Assembly: GCF_042850985.1 (NCBI RefSeq)
Contig: NZ_AP031415.1
Span: 1,240,001-1,304,000 of the forward strand
Length of the DNA: 64,000 nt
Source of the DNA: Allocoprobacillus sp002160865
GTDB taxonomy: Bacteria > Bacillota_I > Bacilli_A > Erysipelotrichales > Coprobacillaceae
Direction of reading: 5' to 3'
Shown: positions 1 to 8,816 of the stretch, piece by piece
How the letters are laid out: every line of letters begins with the position of its first letter
How positions within the stretch are numbered: position 1 is the first letter of the stretch
Translations under genes and position numbers: made by a program
The notes under the pieces: generated by a model
What the model was told of the DNA's origin: nothing
The model's input: the letters and a program-made list of their open reading frames with translations, nothing else
Databases searched by the model: none

Positions 1-509
1 TATATGTAGAAGTTATTCGTGGAACACCGATGCTTTTACAAATCATGCTGATTTTTAATGTTGTTCCTATTATTGTTACGCAGATTACTGGTGAAGTTTT
101 TAGAATGAATTATTTTCTCATTGGTGTTGTTGCCATGAGTATTAATAGTGGGGCATATACAACAGAATTAATCAGAAGTGGTATTAACGGTATTGATAAA
201 GGACAATGGGAAGCCTGTGAAACTTTAGGATTATCAAGATGGCAAACAATGCGTCTTGTTATTTTACCACAGGCATTTAAAAGAATCGTGCCACCTTTGA
301 TTAGTGAATTTATTACCTTGATTAAGGATTCATCATTAGTCAGTATTATAGGTCTTGTTGAATTATTAAATTCTGCTAAAGTATTAGGAAATCAATATTA
401 TGAATTTATGTCACCTTATTGTTTGGCAGGAGTTTATTATCTTGTTATGACTTTGACGATTTCATATATAGCAAAGAAAATAGAAAGGAAGTTGGCAGTT
501 AGTGATTAA
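1..509 (+). CDS. Amino-acid ABC transporter permease, 5'-truncated by the window edge
   Basis: Membrane permease of a polar amino-acid (His/Glu/Gln type) ABC importer. The reading frame is open from base 3, so the N-terminal part lies outside the window. The first visible residues, VIRGTPMLLQ, are the family signature just before the ATPase-coupling region. The cytoplasmic EAA loop is clear (EACETLGLSRWQTMRLVILP), followed by membrane helices up to a basic C-terminus. The next gene, its ATPase, starts inside the end of this one, so the two are translationally coupled. The substrate-binding protein is not visible and is presumably upstream. The substrate cannot be told from the sequence. Confidence 0.93.
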   Translation, partial: YVEVIRGTPMLLQIMLIFNVVPIIVTQITGEVFRMNYFLIGVVAMSINSGAYTTELIRSGINGIDKGQWEACETLGLSRWQTMRLVILPQAFKRIVPPLISEFITLIKDSSLVSIIGLVELLNSAKVLGNQYYEFMSPYCLAGVYYLVMTLTISYIAKKIERKLAVSD

Positions 510-1230
510 AGTAGAGAATATTGTAAAACAATTTAATGATTTAAAGGCTGTTAATGATGTTTCCTTAGAAATTAAAAAAGGGGAAATCGTTTGCTTGATT
601 GGTCCTTCTGGTTCTGGAAAAAGTACAGTGCTAAGATGTATTAATGGATTAGAAAAACCAGAAAGTGGTCATATCTATGTTAATGATCAATTACTTGATG
701 AAAAAGATAGTGAAAATTATAAAAAATTAAGAGGATTAATGGGATTTGTTTTTCAACATTTTAATCTTTTTCCTAATATGACAGTTTTAGAAAATTTGAC
801 TTTAGCCCCTATTCAAGTGATGAAAAAAAGCAAAGAAGAAGCAGAACAAATAGCTTGTCAATACTTGGAAAGAGTGGGTCTTCTTGATAAAAAAGATGAA
901 TATCCAAATAAATTATCAGGTGGACAAAAACAAAGAGTTGCAATAGCCAGAAGTCTATGCATGAGTCCAGAAATTATGTTGTTTGATGAGCCAACAAGTG
1001 CTTTAGACCCAGAAATGGTTATTGAAGTTTTGGAAGTTATGCAGGAATTAGCCAATGAAGGAATGACAATGGTTGTTGTGACACATGAAATGGGATTTGC
1101 ACGTACGGTTGCCAATCGTGTGATCTTTTTGGAAGATGGAAAAATTGTTGAAGAAAATAATGCTGAAGAATTCTTTAAGCATCCTAAAACACAAAGAGCA
1201 CAAGATTTTTTAAATAAGGTTATGCACTAA
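502..1230 (+). CDS. glnQ: Polar amino-acid ABC transporter ATP-binding protein (GlnQ type)
   Basis: Cytoplasmic ATPase that powers the importer whose permease precedes it. At 242 residues it has the usual length. Walker A GPSGSGKST is at residues 34-42, the Q-loop at 85, the LSGGQ signature at 138-142, Walker B ending DEP at 162-164, and the H-loop His at about 195. The start is GTG, chosen because it restores the family N-terminus MIKVENIVKQF and has a GAAAGGAA ribosome site upstream. It overlaps the permease by 8 bases, and its stop overlaps the next gene's start (TAATG), giving a three-gene operon. The gene symbol denotes the family; glutamine specificity is not shown. Confidence 0.94.
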   Translation: MIKVENIVKQFNDLKAVNDVSLEIKKGEIVCLIGPSGSGKSTVLRCINGLEKPESGHIYVNDQLLDEKDSENYKKLRGLMGFVFQHFNLFPNMTVLENLTLAPIQVMKKSKEEAEQIACQYLERVGLLDKKDEYPNKLSGGQKQRVAIARSLCMSPEIMLFDEPTSALDPEMVIEVLEVMQELANEGMTMVVVTHEMGFARTVANRVIFLEDGKIVEENNAEEFFKHPKTQRAQDFLNKVMH

Positions 1231-2369
1231 TGAAAATTAACGAATTTAAAGTAGAAACATGGATGACTGATCATGAAAATGACTGTCAATATAATTTGAC
1301 AGAAACATGTGTGTCATCCTTAACTTTATCAGAACTTCAACAATTTGTATCAGAAAATATCAGTGATCAGATCATGTCTATGAAAATGGATTATGGACCT
1401 ATTGTAGGCTCTCAGCGTTTAAAAAAAGCGATTTTATCGTTATATGAAACGGGTGATGAAAGTCATATCACTATTACTCATGGGGCCATCAATGCTAATG
1501 AATTGGTCATGATGAGTTTGCTGGAAGCGGGAGATCATGTCATCAGTTTATTTCCTACATATCAGCAAATGTATGATTTTCCTTTATCACTAGGCTGCGA
1601 AGTTTCTTTGATTACCTTAAAAGAAGAAAACGAGTGGTTACCAACTATTGAGGATTTTCAATCATGCATACAAGATAACACCAAAATGATTTGTTTAAAC
1701 TCACCTAACAATCCAACTGGAACAACAATTCCTTTGCCTTTAATGAAAGAAATCATTGATTTAGCTAAGAAACGTCATTGCTATATTTTGTGTGATGAAA
1801 TTTATCGAGGGGTTGATACAAAAGCTTGTGGTTTGTATCCTTCATTCAGTGATTACTATGATCAGGCGATAGTCACACAAAGTTTGTCAAAAGTATTTTC
1901 TTTTGCCGGATTAAGACTAGGTTGGATTAAAGGCCCTCAAGAAGTGATTGATTTGATTAATTATCGTCGTGACTATCATATTATCAGTAGTGGACCTTTA
2001 GATGATTATTTAGCTTGTCTGATTTTAGAAAATAAAGATCAGATTTTAAAACGTAGTTTAACTATTTGTCAGAAAAATAAAGACATTCTCCAACGATGGT
2101 TAGATCAAGAACCACTTGTTTCATGTGTTATACCACGTCATGGAACAGTTTGTTTTTTACATTACCATGTGGATATGCCTTCTACACTCTTTTGCGAAAA
2201 GTTGCAAAAAGAAACAGGTGTCTTCTTTGTTCCGGGAAGTGCCTTTGATGTGGGATATCATTTAAGATTTGGATTTACACAAGATGAACAAATCATGAAA
2301 GAAGGTTTAATGACTTTTTCACGTTGGTTAAGACAATTTGATCAAAAGCCTATTTCCATTGTGTTATAG
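1230..2369 (+). CDS. PLP-dependent class I/II aminotransferase
   Basis: Fold-type I aminotransferase of 379 residues. The NPTG turn is at 161-164, the Asp that binds the pyridine nitrogen is D189 (CDEIY), and the Schiff-base lysine is K221 in SLSKVFSFAGLRLGW, followed by the substrate-binding Arg region. It starts on the A of the preceding stop (TAATG), so it belongs to the amino-acid transporter operon and may metabolise the imported amino acid. That link is inference. The substrate is not recognisable; the N-terminal part is diverged from AspC/PatA. Its stop codon lies inside a terminator hairpin shared with the convergent gene. Confidence 0.85.
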   Translation: MKINEFKVETWMTDHENDCQYNLTETCVSSLTLSELQQFVSENISDQIMSMKMDYGPIVGSQRLKKAILSLYETGDESHITITHGAINANELVMMSLLEAGDHVISLFPTYQQMYDFPLSLGCEVSLITLKEENEWLPTIEDFQSCIQDNTKMICLNSPNNPTGTTIPLPLMKEIIDLAKKRHCYILCDEIYRGVDTKACGLYPSFSDYYDQAIVTQSLSKVFSFAGLRLGWIKGPQEVIDLINYRRDYHIISSGPLDDYLACLILENKDQILKRSLTICQKNKDILQRWLDQEPLVSCVIPRHGTVCFLHYHVDMPSTLFCEKLQKETGVFFVPGSAFDVGYHLRFGFTQDEQIMKEGLMTFSRWLRQFDQKPISIVL

Positions 2370-2377
2370 GCTTTTTT
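2344..2377. terminator. Bidirectional intrinsic terminator between convergent genes
   Basis: A perfect 10-base-pair inverted repeat, AAAAGCCTAT with ATAGGCTTTT, spans 2344-2353 and 2366-2375, followed by T residues on the plus strand and preceded by A residues that become a U tract on the minus strand. Both convergent stop codons lie in the loop or 3' arm. Confidence 0.85.
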
Positions 2378-3674
2378 TATGTTTATAAACAAATTGATAG
2401 ACAAAATAAAATGAAAAAACAAGTGTTGAAAATAATCCTATTAACATGACGATAGCGACACTTGCAACATGAAAGCGAGGAATTAAAATAATTAGACAAA
2501 CTAGTTCAATGAAAACTTCTAAAGTACTCATCATAAACATTTCTTTATTTTTATTGAGTGCCTGTAATGTGGCACTTAAGGGTGTCTGTAAATAAAAAAT
2601 TGTAAAAGGAATACACATATACTGAAGATACTGATATCCTTTGGTTGTATTGTACATGATCTGAAGGCAGACATCGCCATAAAAATAAAAGATCAATGTA
2701 AAGGGAAGACTAATGAAAAGGCAAATGATAAGACTATAGAAAACATGCTTTTTGAGTGCATTAATACGATTGTAGGCGAGATCTTTATTTAAAATAGGGA
2801 TTAACAATCTTAAAATCACATTGTTGAAAAAAGTAGGTGTCACAAGTAATGAAATGACATAACCACTTATTATTGCATATTGAAGATGAATTTGTGTTTC
2901 TTCAATATGTAGTTTTGTCAAAATCGAAACAAGAAGAATGGGTTCTAAAAAATTGTAGCCAACATGCAGCAGTCTTGATCCTGTTAAGGGTAAAGCAATA
3001 TTCATCATATCTTTGAATAGAAAGTGACTTTGAAAATAGGAAAGGGGATGATAATGCCAGTTGACTTTCCTTTTTAAACGTAACATTAAAAAAAGAATAG
3101 AAGTGATTTCACCAATACTCATAGCAATAATAGCAATGCTGACTAAATAAGGCATGGGAAGATGATGAAACTTTTGAATGATAATATAAGTAAAAACAAT
3201 ACGAGAAACTTCTTCAAATAATTGAGCAAGTGAAAGATTCCAGACATCTTCTTTTCCTAAATAATAGTTTTTGATAATACCACTTATTCCTACCAGAGGA
3301 ATAAAGGGAAGCATACATAAAAGTGGAAAATAAGCATCACTTTGTTTTAGAAAATAAACAGCTATTATTTTTGAAAAACACAAAAGTGTGCCCATAATAC
3401 ATAAACATGTTATAAAACATATACATAATGCTGAAATAATAATCTTTTTGTTGTTGTATTTGGGATGTGAAATCAAGCGAAAAACTGCAGATGGAACGGA
3501 AAACTGGGCTAAGGTAATGCATAAAGATAATGTTGGAATAACCAAAATATAAAGTGCCATTCCATTTTCATCTAAAAGTCGTGATAAAAGCATACGATTG
3601 AGTAATGAAAAGACTTTGGTGATGAGGGTACTGGCTGTTAAGATGAGAAATGAATTAATCAATTTTCTTTTCAT
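2364..3674 (-). CDS. Polysaccharide/lipid flippase of the SpoVB (MOP) family
   Basis: Integral membrane protein of 436 residues with about twelve to fourteen hydrophobic segments. The N-terminal part has the pattern of the SpoVB/MurJ branch of the MOP superfamily: a first helix followed by SRLLDENGMALYILVIPTLS, then a second helix ending in PSAV, and C-terminal helices ending in a basic tail. Such proteins flip undecaprenyl-linked precursors. In Bacillus spoVB lies beside comN, and here comN is the divergent neighbour, which supports the call. The ATG start is at 3674. Whether it acts in sporulation or in general wall synthesis is unknown. Confidence 0.78.
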   Translation of the reverse strand: MKRKLINSFLILTASTLITKVFSLLNRMLLSRLLDENGMALYILVIPTLSLCITLAQFSVPSAVFRLISHPKYNNKKIIISALCICFITCLCIMGTLLCFSKIIAVYFLKQSDAYFPLLCMLPFIPLVGISGIIKNYYLGKEDVWNLSLAQLFEEVSRIVFTYIIIQKFHHLPMPYLVSIAIIAMSIGEITSILFLMLRLKRKVNWHYHPLSYFQSHFLFKDMMNIALPLTGSRLLHVGYNFLEPILLVSILTKLHIEETQIHLQYAIISGYVISLLVTPTFFNNVILRLLIPILNKDLAYNRINALKKHVFYSLIICLFISLPFTLIFYFYGDVCLQIMYNTTKGYQYLQYMCIPFTIFYLQTPLSATLQALNKNKEMFMMSTLEVFIELVCLIILIPRFHVASVAIVMLIGLFSTLVFSFYFVYQFVYKHKKSL

Positions 3675-3753
3675 AAAATACTTCCTTTATTGTCGAATTT
3701 CCTTTATAATAAATATGTTAAATATTTAAAAAATATGTTAGGAAGTGCAGTCA

Positions 3754-4041
3754 ATGGAAATCAATATTAAGAATAACTTGCCACTAGATATTCTTTTTTT
3801 AATTCGTATAAAAGCTAATGAATTTAAAAATGAAGGGGTTCATGACATTAATAGTTATGATATAAAGGATTATCTTTATTCTATTAAATGGAAAGATGTA
3901 GAAACAAAAGCGATGTGTGATGTGATTGATGATATTATGTCTTTGCGTTTTTCTGAGGTTTTTGATTATTTAAAGATGAAAGTCATTAAAGAAGCATCGA
4001 CGATGAAAATTGATGATTTTAGTGATTTTATTGCGAAATAG
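3754..4041 (+). CDS. comN: ComN-like post-transcriptional regulator
   Basis: Small cytoplasmic helical protein, 95 residues from the ATG at 3754. A GTG nine bases upstream is also in frame, but AGGAAG at 3740-3745 lies about 8 bases before the ATG and overlaps the GTG, so ATG is preferred. The central stretch around YSIKWKDVE followed by DVIDDIMSLRFSEVFDYL matches the conserved tryptophan-lysine and leucine-rich parts of the Bacillus ComN (YrzD) family. Its place between spoVB and recJ-apt-rel also matches Bacillus, where ComN affects comE mRNA. In this species the role is inferred from family and synteny only. Confidence 0.7.
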   Translation: MEINIKNNLPLDILFLIRIKANEFKNEGVHDINSYDIKDYLYSIKWKDVETKAMCDVIDDIMSLRFSEVFDYLKMKVIKEASTMKIDDFSDFIAK

Positions 4042-4077
4042 TGCCTCTAACTTCTGTGATGTTAGTAGGACTTTTTT
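4040..4077 (+). terminator. Probable intrinsic terminator after comN
   Basis: CTAAC at 4047-4051 pairs with GTTAG at 4061-4065, extended with imperfect pairing by AGTGCCT and AGGACT, followed by a run of six T residues from 4072. The imperfect lower stem keeps the confidence moderate. Confidence 0.6.
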
Positions 4078-4115
4078 ATTTAAGAAATAAAATGAACAAT
4101 GAAAAATGTCAATGA

Positions 4116-4146
4116 TTTGAAATCACAAATCAACGTGTGTTATAAT
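4116..4146 (+). promoter_or_regulatory. Candidate sigma-A promoter for recJ-apt-rel
   Basis: TTGAAA at 4116-4121 and a perfect TATAAT at 4141-4146 lie about 30 bases upstream of recJ. The spacer is 19 bases, longer than the ideal 17, so the -35 assignment is uncertain while the -10 is good. Confidence 0.5.
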
Positions 4147-4178
4147 GCTTTTATATGTGAAGGAGATTGAAGTGAGTT

Positions 4179-5801
4179 ATGAAATATAAGATCATAGAAC
4201 CACAACATTATCAACAGATTCAGGCTCGATATCATATCAATTCTTTATTAGCAAAAGTCATTGAAAGTCGTCAATATGATGAAAAAACATTGAAAGAAAT
4301 GATGAATCCACGTTTGATTTATCATGATTTTTCATTGTTTGAAGAAGCTGATATGACATTGGAAAGAATCCATGAAGCGATTGAACAGCATGAAAAAATC
4401 TGTATTTATGGAGATTATGATTGTGATGGTATTTTAGCAACAACGATTCTTGTGCAAGCTTTTTTAGAGCTGGGAGTGAAAGTAGGATATCATATTCCTC
4501 ATCGCTTTGAAGATGGCTATGGCTTGAATGTTAGGCGTGTAGAACAGATGGCTGAAAAAGGTTATACTTTAATCATTACTGTGGATAATGGTGTGAAGGC
4601 TTTTGAAGCTGTTGAAAGAGCCAATGAACTGGGCATTGATGTCATTATTACAGATCATCATCAATTTGATCAAGATTTACCAGATGCCTGTACAATTATT
4701 CATACAAAGCTATCACCAGATTATCCTTTTAAAGAAATATCAGGAGGCTATGTTGCATATAAACTGGCAAGTGCATTGCTTGGACGACAAGATAAATATT
4801 TATTTTGTCTGGCAGCAATTACGACCATTTCAGATATGATGCCATTACTCAATGAAAATCGTTCACTGGTTAGACGTGCTTTGACTTTTATGAAAGAAGG
4901 AAAATATCTGTCATTAGAATTATTGTTAGGAAATCAGCAGACTTATTCAACTTATGGTATTGGATTTGTGATTGCACCTAAGATCAATTCTTTTGGTCGT
5001 TTACCAGAACTCTGTTCTCCTAATATTCTGGTCAAATACTTCTTAAAAAATGCGCCTCGTGATTTTATGGTTCAAGTGGCTCAAATGGCCACATCTTTGA
5101 ATACCAAAAGACAGACAATGACCAACCAACAGTATGAACTTGCCAAGCAGCAGATGAATGATGATTTTCTTTGTTGGGCAAGTGATGAGATTCATGAAGG
5201 CATTATGGGGTTGATTGCTGGAAAATATACACGTGAATATGAAAGACCAAGTTTTGTGATGAATCATGATAAAGACAAAGGTTTGTATAAAGGCAGTGCC
5301 AGAAGTGTAGAAGGTTTTTCTTTGCATCAATTTTTTATGGAACATCAAGATCAGTTTGTTATTTGTGGAGGTCATTCTTTAGCTGGAGGATTTACGGTTG
5401 ATGAGGCTCATTTTGATTCATTTTGTCAATGTGTTAAGGACTCCTTACAAGGTAGGCATTTTCAACCAACAACATCTGTTTTGCAGATTGATGAAAATGA
5501 TATTGTACTTTCCAGTGTAGAATCTTTATCATTATTAGAACCTTTCGGTATGAAAAATGAAGAACCTTTATATATATTAAAGAATGTTCCTGTTTCTCGT
5601 GTTCAACAAATGGGGCAAGGAAAACATTTAAAGATGGAAAGTCAATTTCCACATGGTCAGATGTCTATGTTGTATTTTCAACATGGAGATTTATATGGTG
5701 AATTAAAAAATATAAAAACAATGAATGTCATTGGGACATTACAGATTAATGAATATCGTCATCAAAAAAGTATAAATTTTATTATTAAAGATATTGTATA
5801 A
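4179..5801 (+). CDS. recJ: Single-stranded-DNA-specific exonuclease RecJ
   Basis: Mn/Mg-dependent 5'-3' exonuclease of the DHH phosphoesterase family, used in recombination and mismatch repair. The protein has 540 residues, close to E. coli RecJ (577) and shorter than Bacillus RecJ with its added C-terminal region. DHH motif I is DYDCDG at about residues 86-91, followed by VDNGV and the TDHHQFD motif. The DHHA1 motif CGGHSLAGGF lies near residue 400. The ATG at 4179 has AGGAG at 4161-4165, a somewhat long spacing. The order comN-recJ-apt-rel is conserved in Bacillus, which supports the identification. Confidence 0.93.
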   Translation: MKYKIIEPQHYQQIQARYHINSLLAKVIESRQYDEKTLKEMMNPRLIYHDFSLFEEADMTLERIHEAIEQHEKICIYGDYDCDGILATTILVQAFLELGVKVGYHIPHRFEDGYGLNVRRVEQMAEKGYTLIITVDNGVKAFEAVERANELGIDVIITDHHQFDQDLPDACTIIHTKLSPDYPFKEISGGYVAYKLASALLGRQDKYLFCLAAITTISDMMPLLNENRSLVRRALTFMKEGKYLSLELLLGNQQTYSTYGIGFVIAPKINSFGRLPELCSPNILVKYFLKNAPRDFMVQVAQMATSLNTKRQTMTNQQYELAKQQMNDDFLCWASDEIHEGIMGLIAGKYTREYERPSFVMNHDKDKGLYKGSARSVEGFSLHQFFMEHQDQFVICGGHSLAGGFTVDEAHFDSFCQCVKDSLQGRHFQPTTSVLQIDENDIVLSSVESLSLLEPFGMKNEEPLYILKNVPVSRVQQMGQGKHLKMESQFPHGQMSMLYFQHGDLYGELKNIKTMNVIGTLQINEYRHQKSINFIIKDIV

Positions 5802-5860
5802 TCTCTTTATAAAAAGCAGAGATTTTGATATAATAGACAAATAAGGAGGGCTTTTAAGCT

Positions 5861-6373
5861 ATGGATTTAAAAAAGTATATCGCAGATATTCCTGATTTTC
5901 CAGAACCGGGTGTTATCTTTAGAGATGTGACACCACTTTTAGCCAATAAGGATGCATATCAAGAATCTATTCGATTAATCAGTGAATTTGCAAAAGATAA
6001 AAAGGTTGATGTCATTGTGGGACCTGAAGCTAGAGGATTTTTATTTGGATGTCCTGTTGCTTTGGCATTACATTGTGGATTTGTTCCTGTTAGAAAACCG
6101 GGAAAACTTCCTCGAGAAGTGATTAGTCAATCTTATGATTTGGAATATGGTTCAAATGAAATTCAAATGCATAGTGATAGTATTCAAGCTGGACAAAATG
6201 TTTTGGTTGTTGATGATTTATTAGCAACTGGTGGAACAGTTGAGGCGGCTATAACTCTAATTGAAAAAATGGGTGGAAACGTTGTAGGAACTGCTTTTTT
6301 AATTGAACTTGAAGCATTAAAAGGAAGGGAACTTTTAAAAGATTATGACGTTTTTTCAGTCTTAAAGTATTAA
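5861..6373 (+). CDS. apt: Adenine phosphoribosyltransferase
   Basis: Purine salvage enzyme that converts adenine and PRPP to AMP and pyrophosphate in the cytoplasm. Length is 170 residues, standard for Apt. The N-terminus IADIPDFPEPGVIFRDVTPL is typical, and the PRPP-binding loop VLVVDDLLATGGT lies at about residues 119-131. An AAGGAGGG ribosome site precedes the ATG. A TATAAT at 5829-5834 with a weak TTTATA 17 bases upstream could give an additional start between recJ and apt. It sits between recJ and rel, as in Bacillus. Confidence 0.96.
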   Translation: MDLKKYIADIPDFPEPGVIFRDVTPLLANKDAYQESIRLISEFAKDKKVDVIVGPEARGFLFGCPVALALHCGFVPVRKPGKLPREVISQSYDLEYGSNEIQMHSDSIQAGQNVLVVDDLLATGGTVEAAITLIEKMGGNVVGTAFLIELEALKGRELLKDYDVFSVLKY

Positions 6374-6396
6374 AAGGGACGATGTCTCTTTTTTTG
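6372..6396 (+). terminator. Short terminator-like hairpin after apt
   Basis: AAAAGGGAC (6372-6380) pairs with GTCTCTTTT (6384-6392), with one G-U pair and a three-base loop, followed by more T residues. The gap to rel is only about 45 bases, so it may let part of the transcription continue into rel. Confidence 0.65.
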
Positions 6397-6418
6397 CATA
6401 GTAAAGGGGGAAGAATTT

Positions 6419-8632
6419 ATGAAATATAAAGGAGCACATGATCAAGTGACATTTGATGATGTCTTAGAAAGTTGTTCAACTTACATTACCAAAAAAGAAA
6501 GTATTGATTTAATTCAAAAAGCTTATGATTATATTATGGTAAAACATGAAGGACAAAAACGTAAAAGTGGTGAACCTTATACGATTCATTTGATCTGGGT
6601 AGCATACATTCTGACGACTTTACAGACCGGACCAACAACTATTGCGGCAGGACTTTTACATGATGTCATGGAAGACTGTGATGTCCCTCGTGAAGAAATG
6701 GTCGAACGTTTTGGAGAAGAAATTACCAGTCTTGTTGAAGGTGTAACGAAAATCAATAAAATGCCATTTAAAGATGAAGCTGATGTTTATGCTGAAAATC
6801 ATCGTAAGATTTATATTGCGATGGCAAAAGATATACGCGTAATCTTGATTAAATTGGCAGATCGTTTGCATAATATGCGTACATTACAGTATATGCCTCC
6901 AGCTAAACAACAGCGAATTTCTAGGGAAACATTGGAAGTTTATGCACCAATTGCACATCGTTTAGGTATTAATGATATTCGTATTGAACTGGAAGACCTT
7001 TGTTTGCATTATTTAGATCCAAAAGCTTATCTTGAAATCTCTGAGCTCTTAGAACAAAAACGTAGTGAAAGAAAAGAATCTGTTGAAAAAATGATGAAAT
7101 CCGTAGAAAAATTACTGGATGAAAATCATATTGATTATCGTATTAAAGGTAGAGCAAAACATATTTATAGTATTTATAAAAAAATGGTTATTAAACATAA
7201 ACGTTTTGATGAACTTTATGATTTAAATGCTTTACGTATTATCTTAAAAGATAAAATGAAATGTTATGAAGTCTTAGGTATTATTCATGATCATTTTCGT
7301 CCTTTACCGGGTCGTTTTAAAGATTATATTGCTATGCCTAAGCCTAATATGTATCAATCTTTGCACACAGCTGTTATCGGTGAGGATGGACATATTTTTG
7401 AAATACAGATTCGTACTGAAGAAATGGACGAACTGGCAGAACGTGGAGTGGCTTCTCATTGGCGATATAAAGAAGGAAAAGATTATTCATCAAGACAGGA
7501 ACAAAAAGATATTGTTGATAAATTACAATGGTTGGGCGATTTTATTACTTTAAGTGATGAAATTAAAGATGGTGACGCTAAAGAATATTATGATTCATTA
7601 AAACGTGATATCTTTGAAGCCAATGTCTATGTTATGACACCACAAGGAAAAATTGTAGAACTTCCTAATGGGGCAACGCCGATTGATTTTGCCTATCGTA
7701 TTCATACCGAAGTCGGTCACCATGCGGTAGGGGCAATCGTTAATAATGTCATGGTCCCTATCAATACCAAACTGAAAACAGGTGATGTCTGTGAAATCAA
7801 AACGAATAAAAATTCTGGACCGAGTGAAGACTGGTTAAAATTTGTCAGAACAGCCGGAGCGAGAAATAAAATTAGACAATATATTTCTAAAAAAGATGCA
7901 GAAACACAAAAAGAGGCGATAGAAGAAGGAAAGAAGCTTTTAAAAGAAGAAATTCGTAAACGTAATTTAGATGAAAAGAAATTTCTTGATCCAGAAACTT
8001 ATAAATCATATTTTGGTTCTTTTGGAGCTAGAAATTTTGATGATTTAATGTTAGTGATTGGGAAAAAACAGGCTACAGCTGCTACGCTCATAGATAAAGT
8101 CTTACCATCAAAAACTGGTTTCTTTGATAATCTTTCAAAGATTTTAAAGAAAAACAATAATGCTTTAAAGAATCAAAAGAAAAGCAGCAGTTTAGGTATT
8201 AGTGTCAAAGGTGTGGATGGATTAAAGGTTCAATTATCGAAATGTTGTAATCCTATTCCCGGTGATGAGATTATTGGGTATGTGTCAAAAGGACAAGGAA
8301 TCAAAGTTCATCGTGCAGATTGTCCTAACCTAAAAGGTGTAGAAAAAGGACGTCTGATTGATGTTTATTGGGATTATACAAATATTATGCAAAAGCGTTT
8401 TGAAGTTGATATTGATATTAGAGGTTTAGATCGTCCTAATTTATTGAATGATATTATTACTGTATTAGGACAGGTTAAGGTTAATATTTTAAATATTAAT
8501 GCCGGTGTCGTTGATACAGAAGCACAAATTCAATTAAAACTTTCTGTAGAGAATGCTGAACTTCTACAATTGACAATTGATAATTTAAATAAAATACAAG
8601 GTGTTTATAGTATTTCAAGAGTTATTCACTAA
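6419..8632 (+). CDS. rel: Bifunctional (p)ppGpp synthetase/hydrolase Rel
   Basis: Stringent-response enzyme that makes ppGpp from GTP or GDP with ATP and also degrades it. At 737 residues it is full length. The N-terminal hydrolase domain keeps H57 and the HD pair H81-D82 with the following ED, so hydrolysis should be intact. The synthetase domain has the AMPKPNMYQSLHT motif near residue 310. A TGS domain (around GKIVELPNGATPIDFAYRIH), a cysteine-containing region (LSKCCNPIPGDEIIGY) and a C-terminal ACT domain follow. The ATG has a GGGGGAAG ribosome site. Downstream, the usual dtd gene is replaced by a regulatory locus. Confidence 0.96.
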   Translation: MKYKGAHDQVTFDDVLESCSTYITKKESIDLIQKAYDYIMVKHEGQKRKSGEPYTIHLIWVAYILTTLQTGPTTIAAGLLHDVMEDCDVPREEMVERFGEEITSLVEGVTKINKMPFKDEADVYAENHRKIYIAMAKDIRVILIKLADRLHNMRTLQYMPPAKQQRISRETLEVYAPIAHRLGINDIRIELEDLCLHYLDPKAYLEISELLEQKRSERKESVEKMMKSVEKLLDENHIDYRIKGRAKHIYSIYKKMVIKHKRFDELYDLNALRIILKDKMKCYEVLGIIHDHFRPLPGRFKDYIAMPKPNMYQSLHTAVIGEDGHIFEIQIRTEEMDELAERGVASHWRYKEGKDYSSRQEQKDIVDKLQWLGDFITLSDEIKDGDAKEYYDSLKRDIFEANVYVMTPQGKIVELPNGATPIDFAYRIHTEVGHHAVGAIVNNVMVPINTKLKTGDVCEIKTNKNSGPSEDWLKFVRTAGARNKIRQYISKKDAETQKEAIEEGKKLLKEEIRKRNLDEKKFLDPETYKSYFGSFGARNFDDLMLVIGKKQATAATLIDKVLPSKTGFFDNLSKILKKNNNALKNQKKSSSLGISVKGVDGLKVQLSKCCNPIPGDEIIGYVSKGQGIKVHRADCPNLKGVEKGRLIDVYWDYTNIMQKRFEVDIDIRGLDRPNLLNDIITVLGQVKVNILNINAGVVDTEAQIQLKLSVENAELLQLTIDNLNKIQGVYSISRVIH

Positions 8633-8640
8633 CTTTTTCA

Positions 8641-8674
8641 ATCATAAATAGATGTATCTATTTATGATTTTTTA
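8641..8674 (+). terminator. Strong intrinsic terminator of rel
   Basis: Perfect 13-base inverted repeat ATCATAAATAGAT at 8641-8653 and its complement at 8656-8668, with a tiny loop, followed by six T residues. It ends the recJ-apt-rel transcript. Confidence 0.9.
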
Positions 8675-8708
8675 AAATCAAAAAAGCAGTGATAAAAAGA
8701 AGATAAAT

Positions 8709-8739
8709 TGAAAATGATTTTTTCATAATATGAAAATGA
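8709..8739 (+). promoter_or_regulatory. 9-bp direct repeat, candidate LytTR regulator binding site
   Basis: TGAAAATGA occurs at 8709-8717 and again at 8731-8739, 22 bases apart (two helical turns). It ends just upstream of the -35 region of the small-ORF promoter. Paired 9-bp direct repeats 12-13 bases apart immediately upstream of a weak -35 are the known layout of LytTR-family sites, and a LytTR regulator is encoded next door. Binding is inference; the AT-rich background makes chance repeats possible. Confidence 0.35.
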
Positions 8740-8745
8740 AAAGGC

Positions 8746-8774
8746 TTTCAATTTTATAAAAAATGTGTTATGAT
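8746..8774 (+). promoter_or_regulatory. Extended -10 promoter of the 38-codon ORF
   Basis: TGTTATGAT at 8766-8774 is an extended -10 (TGn plus TATGAT). The -35 position, TTTCAA at 8746-8751 with a 17-base spacer, is poor, as expected for a promoter that needs an activator. Confidence 0.6.
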
Positions 8775-8816
8775 ATAGACGAAGAAAAGGAAAGGAAATG
8801 AAAGGAGGTCTTAAAG

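Noticed and set aside
7287..7553. An 88-codon frame inside rel
   Set aside because: It lies wholly within the rel coding sequence in another frame and its translation has no recognisable features; Rel's motifs run through the region.
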